The position numbers were made by a program, and so were the translations under genes. From JAJCYK01 sp965212195 (GTDB taxonomy: Bacteria > Bacteroidota > Bacteroidia > Cytophagales > Cyclobacteriaceae), in assembly GCA_965212195.1 (NCBI GenBank), contig CBDBUW010000015.1, positions 124,001 through 188,000 of the forward strand: 64,000 bases of DNA, in the 5' to 3' direction. The notes beneath the pieces are model-generated. The model was given only the letters and a program-made list of their open reading frames with translations, did not search any database and had not been told where the DNA came from. The first letter of the stretch is position 1. Each line of letters starts with the position of its first letter. Shown in pieces: positions 8,722 through 15,967 of the stretch.

Positions 8722-10037
8722 GGCGCCAACAGCTGTGGAAGCCAGGTGACCAGTTGTGGAAACATGATCACCATCAAGAGAAAGGCCAGTTGTATCAATA
8801 CAAAGGGCACGATACCTTTATAGATCTGGGCAGTACGTACTTGAGGCGGGGCCACCCCCTTTAAGTAGAATAACGAAAACCCAAAAGGCGGAGTAAGGAA
8901 TGAGGTTTGTAAATTCAGAGCGATCAGAATGCCAACCCAGATCAAATCAATTCCCAGGGCAATAAATATGGGAGTTACCACCGGCACTATGATGAATATG
9001 ATCTCAATAAAATCGATAAAGAAACCGGCAATGAACACCGCTATCATGACCAGCAGTAAAAAAGCCTGTGGCGACAATTGGGCGTTCTCTATCAAAGTGA
9101 TCAGGTAGATATCCCCTCCCAAACCCCGGAATACCAAGGAAAAGGCCGTGGCTCCCACCAGTATTATAAACACCATGCTGGTTAAGTGCGTAGTCTCTCT
9201 CATGACCTGTCTGAGCATGGTGATGTTGAACTTACCCTGTACCGCAGTAAGCAAGGTTGCGCCGGCCGCTCCCACCGCAGCAGCTTCTGTGGGAGAGGCT
9301 ATACCTGCGAAAATAGATCCCAATACTGCGAGGATGAGAAAGAATGGCAGAAAAAAGGCTTTTAGAATCCTGCCCGCCATACCTTTTTCTCGAAATTTGG
9401 CTATCTCCTGCTGGGGCATGCTGGGGGCAGATTGGGGTTTCACTAAACTTATTATAAGGATATAGGTAAGATAAAGTAATACCAGGACTGTCCCGGGTAT
9501 TACCGCTGCCAGAAAGAGATCCCCTACGGAAACGCTTAACACGCTGCCCAGTAATACCAGCACTACCGAAGGAGGAATAATCTGACCTAATGTGCCGGAA
9601 GTAGCAATGGTGCCGGTGGCTAACTCCGTGCTGTAACCCCGTTTCAACATGGTAGGCAAACTGATTAGTCCCATGGTGATCACGGTAGCTCCCACGATTC
9701 CGGTTGAAGCAGCCAGCATGGCCCCTACTACTATTACTGCAATAGCCAGCCCTCCCCGAAAACGGCCAAAGAGCAGGGCCATGGTTTCCAATAAATTTTC
9801 AGCGATTCCGGATTTCTCTAACATCATACCCATAAATACAAACAGGGGCACCGCCATCAACACATAATTACCCATGGTACCATAAACACGCAGGGGCAGC
9901 AAGTAGAAAAAGTCTGCACCGAAGGTGAATAGACCAAAGATCACAGAGATCCCGCCCAGGGTGAAGGCTACCGGATAGCCAGCCAGCAGCAAAACGAACA
10001 CCAAGGCAAATAAGACCAATGCTAGCGCTTCAACCAC
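8718..10037 (-). CDS. TRAP transporter large permease (DctM family)
   Basis: A 439-residue very hydrophobic protein with about 12 membrane segments, the size and pattern of DctM subunits, including the conserved GYPVAFTLGG near the N-terminus, the MAVPLFVFMGMMLEKSG stretch and the C-terminal LQTSFLTPPFGFSLFYLKG signature. It forms the sodium-driven transport channel with the small subunit. It starts with GTG at 10037 and overlaps the dctQ-like gene by 8 bp, so the two are coupled. It ends tail to tail with the receptor gene. Confidence 0.93.
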   Translation of the reverse strand: MVEALALVLFALVFVLLLAGYPVAFTLGGISVIFGLFTFGADFFYLLPLRVYGTMGNYVLMAVPLFVFMGMMLEKSGIAENLLETMALLFGRFRGGLAIAVIVVGAMLAASTGIVGATVITMGLISLPTMLKRGYSTELATGTIATSGTLGQIIPPSVVLVLLGSVLSVSVGDLFLAAVIPGTVLVLLYLTYILIISLVKPQSAPSMPQQEIAKFREKGMAGRILKAFFLPFFLILAVLGSIFAGIASPTEAAAVGAAGATLLTAVQGKFNITMLRQVMRETTHLTSMVFIILVGATAFSLVFRGLGGDIYLITLIENAQLSPQAFLLLVMIAVFIAGFFIDFIEIIFIIVPVVTPIFIALGIDLIWVGILIALNLQTSFLTPPFGFSLFYLKGVAPPQVRTAQIYKGIVPFVLIQLAFLLMVIMFPQLVTWLPQLLAP

Positions 10038-10560
10038 GATCTACTGGGTTTAGAGGCCGGTCCGTAAGGATCAAGATACTTTTACAGACCACACTAAAAG
10101 CCTGAAGGGTCACGAAAAGAAAACCTATGGGGATTGCTGATTTTATGATATAACGGGCAGGCAACCCGCCGGCATCTGCAGAAGATTCCAAAAGCCGGTA
10201 GGAGTTAGTAACAAAATCCCATCCTTCAATTAGTAGAATTACACAAAAGGGCAGTAGCAAAACCACTGTACCTACCAGGTTGATCCAAGCCTGGGCCTTA
10301 GGGGACAATCGACTGTACACTACATCTACTCGCACATGGCGGTCATGCTTAAAGGCATAGGCTGCACCCAGCAGGAATATCAAAGAGAAGATATGCCATT
10401 CCAACTCATATATTGCTACAGAGCTTTTATTAAACAAATAACGGGATATCACATCACCGCAAATGATCACTACTAACAATAAACTCAGCCAGGAAGCAAA
10501 GCGTCCCACCGCCTCCACCAAGCGTTCGGAAATGGTAATATACCGATAAAGGAATTTCAA
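10030..10560 (-). CDS. TRAP transporter small permease (DctQ family)
   Basis: A 176-residue membrane protein with four predicted helices. Family marks are the VVIICGDVISRYLFNKS segment, the WHIFSLIFLLGAAYAFKHDRHVRVDV block, and the final IPIGFLFVTLQAF helix. It is the small integral subunit that partners the large permease encoded just downstream with an 8-bp overlap. The gap to the divergent rlmN start is about 90 bp and must hold both promoters. Confidence 0.9.
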   Translation of the reverse strand: MKFLYRYITISERLVEAVGRFASWLSLLLVVIICGDVISRYLFNKSSVAIYELEWHIFSLIFLLGAAYAFKHDRHVRVDVVYSRLSPKAQAWINLVGTVVLLLPFCVILLIEGWDFVTNSYRLLESSADAGGLPARYIIKSAIPIGFLFVTLQAFSVVCKSILILTDRPLNPVDRG

Positions 10561-10637
10561 GAATACAGGAGATAATTATGCGTGAATAAAATAGTAAAAT
10601 TTATTCATATAGCAGATCAGTCGCCTGGTGGAATTCG

Positions 10638-10645
10638 TATCTTTG
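10638..10645 (+). promoter_or_regulatory. TAnnTTTG -7 box directly before rlmN
   Basis: TATCTTTG is a perfect match to the Bacteroidota -7 consensus and ends five bases before ATG 10651. If used, transcription would begin at or next to the start codon (leaderless or nearly so). It also argues against the longer ORF start at 10582. No clear -33 TTTG was found. Confidence 0.4.
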
Positions 10646-10650
10646 CCCAC

Positions 10651-11691
10651 ATGTCTGTAAAGGAAAAGATCGATATTCGGACTATGACCCTGGAACAACT
10701 TGAACAGTACTTCCAAGAACTGGGAGAGTCCGCCTTTCGGGGTCGCCAGGTTTATCAGTGGCTTTGGGAGAAGTCCGTCCAGGGCTTTGAAGACATGAGC
10801 AACCTCTCTTTAAAAATACGGAATCAACTGGATCGGGATTTTCAGATCAGGGCCATAGCCATAGATAAGGAGCAGATTAGTACTGATAAGACTATAAAAT
10901 CGGCCTTCCGTTTACACGACCAGCATCTTATTGAAGGAGTACTTATTCCAGCTGCTCATCGTATGACTGCCTGTGTTTCTTCCCAGGTAGGCTGTTCGCT
11001 TTCTTGCAAATTTTGTGCAACTGGCTACATGGAACGTCAAAGAAACCTGGACTACCCGGAAATCTACGATCAGGTAGTGCATATACGAAATCAAGCGCTT
11101 CAGCATTACGGGACACCGCTTACCAATATCGTGTTTATGGGAATGGGTGAACCGCTGCTCAACTATCAAAATGTGCTGCAGGCCATTGAACGCATTACCA
11201 GCCCTCAGGGGTTGGGCATGGCCGCCAGACGGATCACCGTCAGTACCGCAGGTATCGCAAAAATGATCCACAAGCTGGCCCAGGATGAGGTTCGTTTCAA
11301 TCTGGCTTTATCCCTGCATGCTGCTAATGACCAAAAGCGCAGCGAGATCATGCCAATTAATGATTCCAATTCCCTGGAATCGCTCAAAAGGGCCTTATTG
11401 GAATTTTACCAGGTCACCGGCAATCACTTCACCCTGGAGTATATCGTTTTTAACAATTTCAACGACAGCCTGGACGACGCGGCAGAGCTGTTAAGATTTG
11501 CCCGTCAAATTCCCTGTAAGATCAACCTCATCGAATATAATCCCATCAACGAAGCCCGTTTTACCAATGCCCGGGAAGACAAGATCGCTTTATTTGGCGA
11601 CTTCCTCCGATCCAAAGGGGTTAATGTAAACATACGTCGTAGCAGAGGTAAGGATATCGATGCGGCTTGTGGCCAATTGGCCAACAAGTAG
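10651..11691 (+). CDS. rlmN: dual-specificity RNA methyltransferase RlmN
   Basis: Radical SAM enzyme that makes 2-methyladenosine at A2503 of 23S rRNA and A37 of some tRNAs. The 346 residues from ATG 10651 begin MSVKEKIDIRTMTLEQL, the usual RlmN N-terminus; the open frame starts earlier at 10582, but that extension contains the -7 box and is not family-like. The iron-sulfur cluster motif CSLSCKFC is at residues 115-122, followed by GEPLLNY and the family's S-adenosylmethionine-binding segments. The C-terminal Cys in DAACGQL is the second methyl-carrying cysteine. The next ORF begins about 50 bp later. Confidence 0.95.
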   Translation: MSVKEKIDIRTMTLEQLEQYFQELGESAFRGRQVYQWLWEKSVQGFEDMSNLSLKIRNQLDRDFQIRAIAIDKEQISTDKTIKSAFRLHDQHLIEGVLIPAAHRMTACVSSQVGCSLSCKFCATGYMERQRNLDYPEIYDQVVHIRNQALQHYGTPLTNIVFMGMGEPLLNYQNVLQAIERITSPQGLGMAARRITVSTAGIAKMIHKLAQDEVRFNLALSLHAANDQKRSEIMPINDSNSLESLKRALLEFYQVTGNHFTLEYIVFNNFNDSLDDAAELLRFARQIPCKINLIEYNPINEARFTNAREDKIALFGDFLRSKGVNVNIRRSRGKDIDAACGQLANK

Positions 11692-11738
11692 CTTTACTCT
11701 TTGGCACATTTTTAGTAACTTATTACAAACTCACCGCT

Positions 11739-12110
11739 ATGGAAGCCAATAGCTATCTGCATCTGCATCAGGAGCACAGAAATTGGTTGTCAAAGATCGA
11801 TTTTTGGAAGGGGGAAGTAGTTTTTTTAAAAGGGTTATGCAACAAATTCCCTCCCAATCACCCCCAAATGAGCCACTACAACCATAAACTGGACCATCTA
11901 AATCGATGGTTGGAAAACATGAAACACCAGATCGATTCGCATGAAAGTTTTCTGAAAGAGGTCTGGGGGGATTTTCCGGAGTCTTTGGAAACCGCAAACA
12001 TGGAGGACCACCAGCACAATCGGGACCACATGAGACATTTCCAGGAGGCTATAAAAGAAGTGAAGACCGAGATATATCTGCACTTAAACCAACACTCGCC
12101 TCAGGCTTGA
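11739..12110 (+). CDS. small soluble His-rich helical protein, unknown function
   Basis: I do not recognise a family. From ATG 11739 it encodes 123 residues; a longer frame from 11667 overlaps the end of rlmN and is unlikely. The protein is strongly charged and probably all helical (NHKLDHLNRWLENMKHQID, FQEAIKEVKTEIYLHL). It is unusually rich in His (about 14) and has no signal peptide. The spacing of His and Glu residues in helices could suit metal binding, but that is only inference. It is convergent with the rhomboid gene; the two stops are 5 bp apart. Confidence 0.65.
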   Translation: MEANSYLHLHQEHRNWLSKIDFWKGEVVFLKGLCNKFPPNHPQMSHYNHKLDHLNRWLENMKHQIDSHESFLKEVWGDFPESLETANMEDHQHNRDHMRHFQEAIKEVKTEIYLHLNQHSPQA

Positions 12111-12115
12111 TCGGA

Positions 12116-13033
12116 CTATTTATTACTGGCATTGAAAAGTTTTTGTTTCTCTTCTTTGGAGAGGCTTTCGTACCCTTTTTCGCTGATCTTGTCCAGAATA
12201 GCGTCAATCTCTTCTTGAGGTACCTGGCTCCCCGAAGCCCTGCTTTTAGTGGCCTTTTTAGCAGTAGCGCCACGGTGCGTAACCTTGACCTTGGGGCGCA
12301 CAAAGAAGCTCTTAAGAAACTCCAGGGTTGACTGCAACCAGCCGCCCATATCCCTGCCTTTACGCAATTGCGTGATATAGTAAAAGCCTATGATACAACC
12401 ACCCAGGTGAGCGATATTGCCCCCAGCATTTTGACCAATGGCCCCGAACAAAGAAGAAAGGACATAAAAAATGGCGATCCACTTGATCTTGACAGGACCC
12501 AACAACAACAGGTGAAATTGATGGTTGGGCATCAAGGTGGCAGCTCCAATAACAATAGACAGTACTCCGGCGGATGCACCGATTAAACCCGCGTGTGTAA
12601 CAGATTCTGTAAAGTACGGAGAAAGATTATAGATTAGAATATACAATGCGCCCCCCGCCAGGCCGCCCAAAACGTATAAATTAACTAGCTTTTGGTTACC
12701 CAGATATTGCTTGATCAGGGTGCCGAACCAATAAAGGAACAGCATATTAAAGAGAATATGGAAAAACCCGTAGTGAGTAAAGAAGGTAGTAATAATGGTC
12801 CAGGGTCTGAATATTAATCGCTCCAGTGATGAAGGCAACCCCAGGTATTCGTAGATAATCCCCACTTCATAGTAACCCGGGATGTCTGTTGGCAGTAATC
12901 CTGCCAACGCCAAAACAACCTCCAGTAACCGTATCACCAGGAATACCATGCTGTTGATCAAAATCAGCTGGATCAATCCATTGTCCTTTTGTCTGAAGGC
13001 GTCCTTAAATTGTTCCCACAAATTCCTTTGCAT
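12116..13033 (-). CDS. rhomboid family intramembrane serine protease with C-terminal cytosolic tail
   Basis: A 305-residue integral membrane protease. The catalytic serine motif GASAG and the partner histidine in NIAHLGGCIIG are present, with the loop HYGFFHILFNMLFLYWFGT that contains the conserved HxxxN. After six helices, a soluble tail of about 90 residues ends in DAILDKISEKGYESLSKEEKQKLF, a short helical module (DUF6576-like) often attached to Bacteroidota rhomboids. It is last in the mutL-rhomboid-rhomboid run, 13 bp after the previous gene. The substrate is unknown. Confidence 0.9.
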   Translation of the reverse strand: MQRNLWEQFKDAFRQKDNGLIQLILINSMVFLVIRLLEVVLALAGLLPTDIPGYYEVGIIYEYLGLPSSLERLIFRPWTIITTFFTHYGFFHILFNMLFLYWFGTLIKQYLGNQKLVNLYVLGGLAGGALYILIYNLSPYFTESVTHAGLIGASAGVLSIVIGAATLMPNHQFHLLLLGPVKIKWIAIFYVLSSLFGAIGQNAGGNIAHLGGCIIGFYYITQLRKGRDMGGWLQSTLEFLKSFFVRPKVKVTHRGATAKKATKSRASGSQVPQEEIDAILDKISEKGYESLSKEEKQKLFNASNK

Positions 13034-13046
13034 ACCGCCAAGTTAC

Positions 13047-13643
13047 TTAATAAAAACTTCCCCGTTTATTCTGCCAGATCTTTAAAATAATGAATGCAAA
13101 AAGCATGCCTCCCAGGTGGGCAAAGTGGGCTATATTATCCCCTGGATTGTTGCTCAAGCCACTATATAGGGCCATAGCTCCCAAACCAATGGCCAGGTAT
13201 TTAGCCTTAATGGGAATAGGGGGAAAAATTAAGAAGAATTCGGTATTGGGAAATAACATACCGATAGCCATTATTAATCCGTAAACCGCGCCCGAAGCTC
13301 CCAACATGGGGGTTAGTTCTCCCTGAAAATAGCTTATGGAGGCAAATAAGAAAGCCGCTCCTATACCGCAGATCATGTAGAACAGCAAAAATCGATTGGC
13401 TCCCCACACCCGCTCCAGTAGTGGACCCAAGAAGAACAATCCTAGCATATTTAGAAACAGGTGAGCCAGTCCCCCGTGTAAAAACATATGAGTGAACAGT
13501 TGATAAGGCTGAAAAGCGGTATGAAAACTATGCAGCATCAGCATTTCCTTCAGGGCCCTAAACCCTAAAAAATCGGTAAGCAGATACATGGCCACATTTA
13601 TCAGTAGCAAGTTCCTGACCATAGGGGTTATGTTGCTCAGCAT
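13047..13643 (-). CDS. rhomboid family intramembrane serine protease (compact)
   Basis: A 198-residue minimal six-helix rhomboid. It shows the catalytic GASGAVYG motif, HGGLAHLFLNMLGLFFLG with HxxxN, and the catalytic His in NIAHFAHLGGM. It lies 6 bp downstream of mutL and 13 bp upstream of a second, larger rhomboid, so the three are probably one transcript. Two neighbouring paralogues suggest different substrates or a regulatory pair; nothing in the sequence says which. Confidence 0.9.
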   Translation of the reverse strand: MLSNITPMVRNLLLINVAMYLLTDFLGFRALKEMLMLHSFHTAFQPYQLFTHMFLHGGLAHLFLNMLGLFFLGPLLERVWGANRFLLFYMICGIGAAFLFASISYFQGELTPMLGASGAVYGLIMAIGMLFPNTEFFLIFPPIPIKAKYLAIGLGAMALYSGLSNNPGDNIAHFAHLGGMLFAFIILKIWQNKRGSFY

Positions 13644-13649
13644 ATTCTT

Positions 13650-15458
13650 CTAAGATTTAAATAATTGGTCAATGTGATGGCCTTCCATTACCGTAAAGGT
13701 CTTTCTTCCATCGGGTGTGTAGTTGGGGTTTTCGCAGCCAAACAGTTGATCGATCAGACTGGCCATTTCAGCAGATTCCAAATTTCTTTCGGGTATCAAC
13801 GCTACACGTTTGGCCATAGAACGAGCCAATTGCTCCTGGCGATTGGCGGAAAGATCGTCACTGAAGTGTTTGATCTGCTCCACTAGCCCTTCAAATAATT
13901 CTTTGGGCTCCTGTGCGGCTGCATCCGTGGGCACACCCTTTATCACCAGATCACTGCTCCCAAAGGGTTCGTAAGCAAACCCCATGGATTCGATCTCCTC
14001 TTTCAACTCCATTACCAGGGCAAAATCGGCAGGATTCAAAGGAACCGTTTGCGGGAAGAGCAGTTGTTGTGAGCTCCCGGAGCGCTGCTGCAGGCACTTC
14101 AAGTATTTTTCATAAAGGATGCGTTCCCAGGCAGCTTGATAATCCAGCCACATTAAGCCCGACTTCACCGCCGTTACCAGATATTTGCCATGTACCTGAA
14201 TGGTAGGACTGGTACTGGCCGGATTCTCCCGGCGCTGGTTCACCGCACTTCCCATGGTTCTGGCTGGCAGTTCCTTATCGATATTGATCCTGGCCTCATC
14301 CAGGGAGGTCTCATATAGTTTTTCCCAATGCTCAATTTGCTTTCGTGCCACCCCTACATTTTTCATTTGTCCGTATGCCCGTTCTTCTTTGGTGGTGCGA
14401 GCTGGGGTGTGAGCGCTGAGGATGGCCTCAAAGTTTACGTCACTATCGAAATCTAAAGAAGGGGTAATATTGTGAGTGCCCAGTGCCTGCTTTACAGCAG
14501 CCCTGATAATCCCGTATACGGTGCGCTCATCGTCGAACTTTATCTCCGTTTTTGTGGGATGCACATTCACATCTACATGACGGGGGTCGATCTCTATAAA
14601 AAGGGTGTAGAAGGGATATTGCTTTTCCCCTAACAAACCCTCATATGCGGACATAACCGCATGGTTTAGGTAATTGTTCTTGATGAAGCGGTTGTTAACG
14701 AAAAAGTACTGTTCGCCCCGGGTCTTTTTAGCATTTTCCGGTTTACCGATATAACCCGTTACTCTCAGTAAGTTGGTTTCTTCAGCACAGGGTACTAGTT
14801 GTGGTTGGTGACTTTTACCAAATAGCGACACGATTCGTTGGCTAAGCTTGGCCGGTCTCAGTTGATAAACTTCCAGGTCATTTTGTATCAAGGTCATGGA
14901 CACTTTACAATGTGCCAGGGCTATCCGCTGAAACTCTTCAATAATATGACGCATTTCCACAGGACTGGATTTAAGAAAATTCCGGCGCGCAGGCACATTA
15001 TAAAAGATGTTCTTCACCGCCAGTGAAGTGCCTTCCGGAGCTGAAACCAATTCCTGCTTCTTAACCGTGCTGGCTTCGATACACAAGCGGTGACCCAACT
15101 CCTGTTGAGCCTGCCGGGTTTTCATTTCCACTTGCGCAATAGCGGCGATGGATGCCAGGGCCTCACCGCGAAACCCCTTGGTCTTTATAGCAAAAAGATC
15201 ATCCGCAGATTTTAATTTAGAAGTGGCATGACGCTCGAAACTCATTCGGGCATCCGTTTCGGACATACCTATTCCATTGTCAATTACCTGTATAAGGGAT
15301 TTGCCGGCGTCTTTAATGATCACTTTTATGTTGCTGGCCTGAGCGTCAATAGCATTCTCCAATAATTCCTTTACTACCGAAGCAGGTCGCTGCACCACTT
15401 CGCCGGCGGCGATTTGGTTAGCAATGTTGTCTGGAAGTAACTGAATTATATCCTTCAT
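13650..15458 (-). CDS. mutL: DNA mismatch repair protein MutL
   Basis: A 602-residue GHKL ATPase that links MutS mismatch recognition to strand removal. The N-terminal ATPase has the family signature: IANQIAAGEVVQRPASVVKELLENAIDA, DNGIGM, the ATP lid TKGFRGEAL, and a conserved C-terminal part of the ATPase (DVNVHPTKTEIKF). A variable linker (about 350-410) leads to a dimerisation domain. There the endonuclease motif expected as DQHA(x)2E(x)4E reads DYQAAWERILYE at about residue 439, so the key His is missing; the region CENPNYTPDGRK replaces the usual CPHGRP. A -7 box lies 56 bp upstream. It is probably cotranscribed with the two rhomboid genes. Confidence 0.95.
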   Translation of the reverse strand: MKDIIQLLPDNIANQIAAGEVVQRPASVVKELLENAIDAQASNIKVIIKDAGKSLIQVIDNGIGMSETDARMSFERHATSKLKSADDLFAIKTKGFRGEALASIAAIAQVEMKTRQAQQELGHRLCIEASTVKKQELVSAPEGTSLAVKNIFYNVPARRNFLKSSPVEMRHIIEEFQRIALAHCKVSMTLIQNDLEVYQLRPAKLSQRIVSLFGKSHQPQLVPCAEETNLLRVTGYIGKPENAKKTRGEQYFFVNNRFIKNNYLNHAVMSAYEGLLGEKQYPFYTLFIEIDPRHVDVNVHPTKTEIKFDDERTVYGIIRAAVKQALGTHNITPSLDFDSDVNFEAILSAHTPARTTKEERAYGQMKNVGVARKQIEHWEKLYETSLDEARINIDKELPARTMGSAVNQRRENPASTSPTIQVHGKYLVTAVKSGLMWLDYQAAWERILYEKYLKCLQQRSGSSQQLLFPQTVPLNPADFALVMELKEEIESMGFAYEPFGSSDLVIKGVPTDAAAQEPKELFEGLVEQIKHFSDDLSANRQEQLARSMAKRVALIPERNLESAEMASLIDQLFGCENPNYTPDGRKTFTVMEGHHIDQLFKS

Positions 15459-15513
15459 GAGAGTGCAACAGTCCCGACAGGGATTTAGTTTGGTAGCCGG
15501 TTGTTGAGGTGAA

Positions 15514-15521
15514 CAAATTTA
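15514..15521 (-). promoter_or_regulatory. TAnnTTTG -7 box upstream of mutL
   Basis: The minus strand reads TAAATTTG, a perfect match to the consensus, about 56 bp before the mutL ATG and downstream of the small membrane-protein gene. No good -33 element was seen, so the call rests on the -7 box and position. Confidence 0.4.
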
Positions 15522-15529
15522 GGCAATAG

Positions 15530-15874
15530 CTATCGAAATTTAAAAAGTGTGCGCAGTCTGATTACCAAGTAAATTGCCATTATCCCCAATATGATGTACA
15601 GCACAATGTCGCCGTAGAACAGCCAGCCGAAAATTCCGCAAAACAAAATGGCGATCAAAGAGAATTGAATAAGTCCGGTTTTATTACTTTGTCTAGGTTT
15701 ACGCGCAAATGCGTTTGATATATTGGTGCGATAATTGTTTGTTTGTTCCTGTGTCATCTCACGTTCAATCCGGGCTGTCCTGCGGGCTATTTCCTCCTTA
15801 ACGGGGTCGTAATAACGAGGTTCAAAGTTAAACCGTTTATTGGTGGGAGTACGAAACAATGACGGAAATTTCAT
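15530..15874 (-). CDS. conserved small membrane protein, unknown function
   Basis: A 114-residue protein with a charged N-terminal half (FEPRYYDPVKEEIARRTARIERE) and two hydrophobic segments near the C-terminus (LIQFSLIAILFCGIFGWLFYG and IVLYIILGIMAIYLVI). The N-terminal FNFEPRYYDP motif is familiar from a Bacteroidota family found upstream of mutL that is sometimes mislabelled riboflavin synthase beta subunit; no catalytic features support that name. It is the first gene of the minus-strand mutL run and diverges from the GH3 fusion gene. Confidence 0.7.
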   Translation of the reverse strand: MKFPSLFRTPTNKRFNFEPRYYDPVKEEIARRTARIEREMTQEQTNNYRTNISNAFARKPRQSNKTGLIQFSLIAILFCGIFGWLFYGDIVLYIILGIMAIYLVIRLRTLFKFR

Positions 15875-15905
15875 ATTTTATATTAAATATGTCTAATTTT
15901 ATTGT

Positions 15906-15913
15906 TATATTTG
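15906..15913 (+). promoter_or_regulatory. Candidate -7 box for the GH3-serine hydrolase gene
   Basis: TATATTTG matches TAnnTTTG exactly, 54 bp before ATG 15968, in a very AT-rich divergent intergenic region. No clear -33 partner. Confidence 0.3.
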
Positions 15914-15967
15914 ATTATAGCTAAAATAGTATTTATCTAATAATTACTATATCTTGAAGGCTATTTT

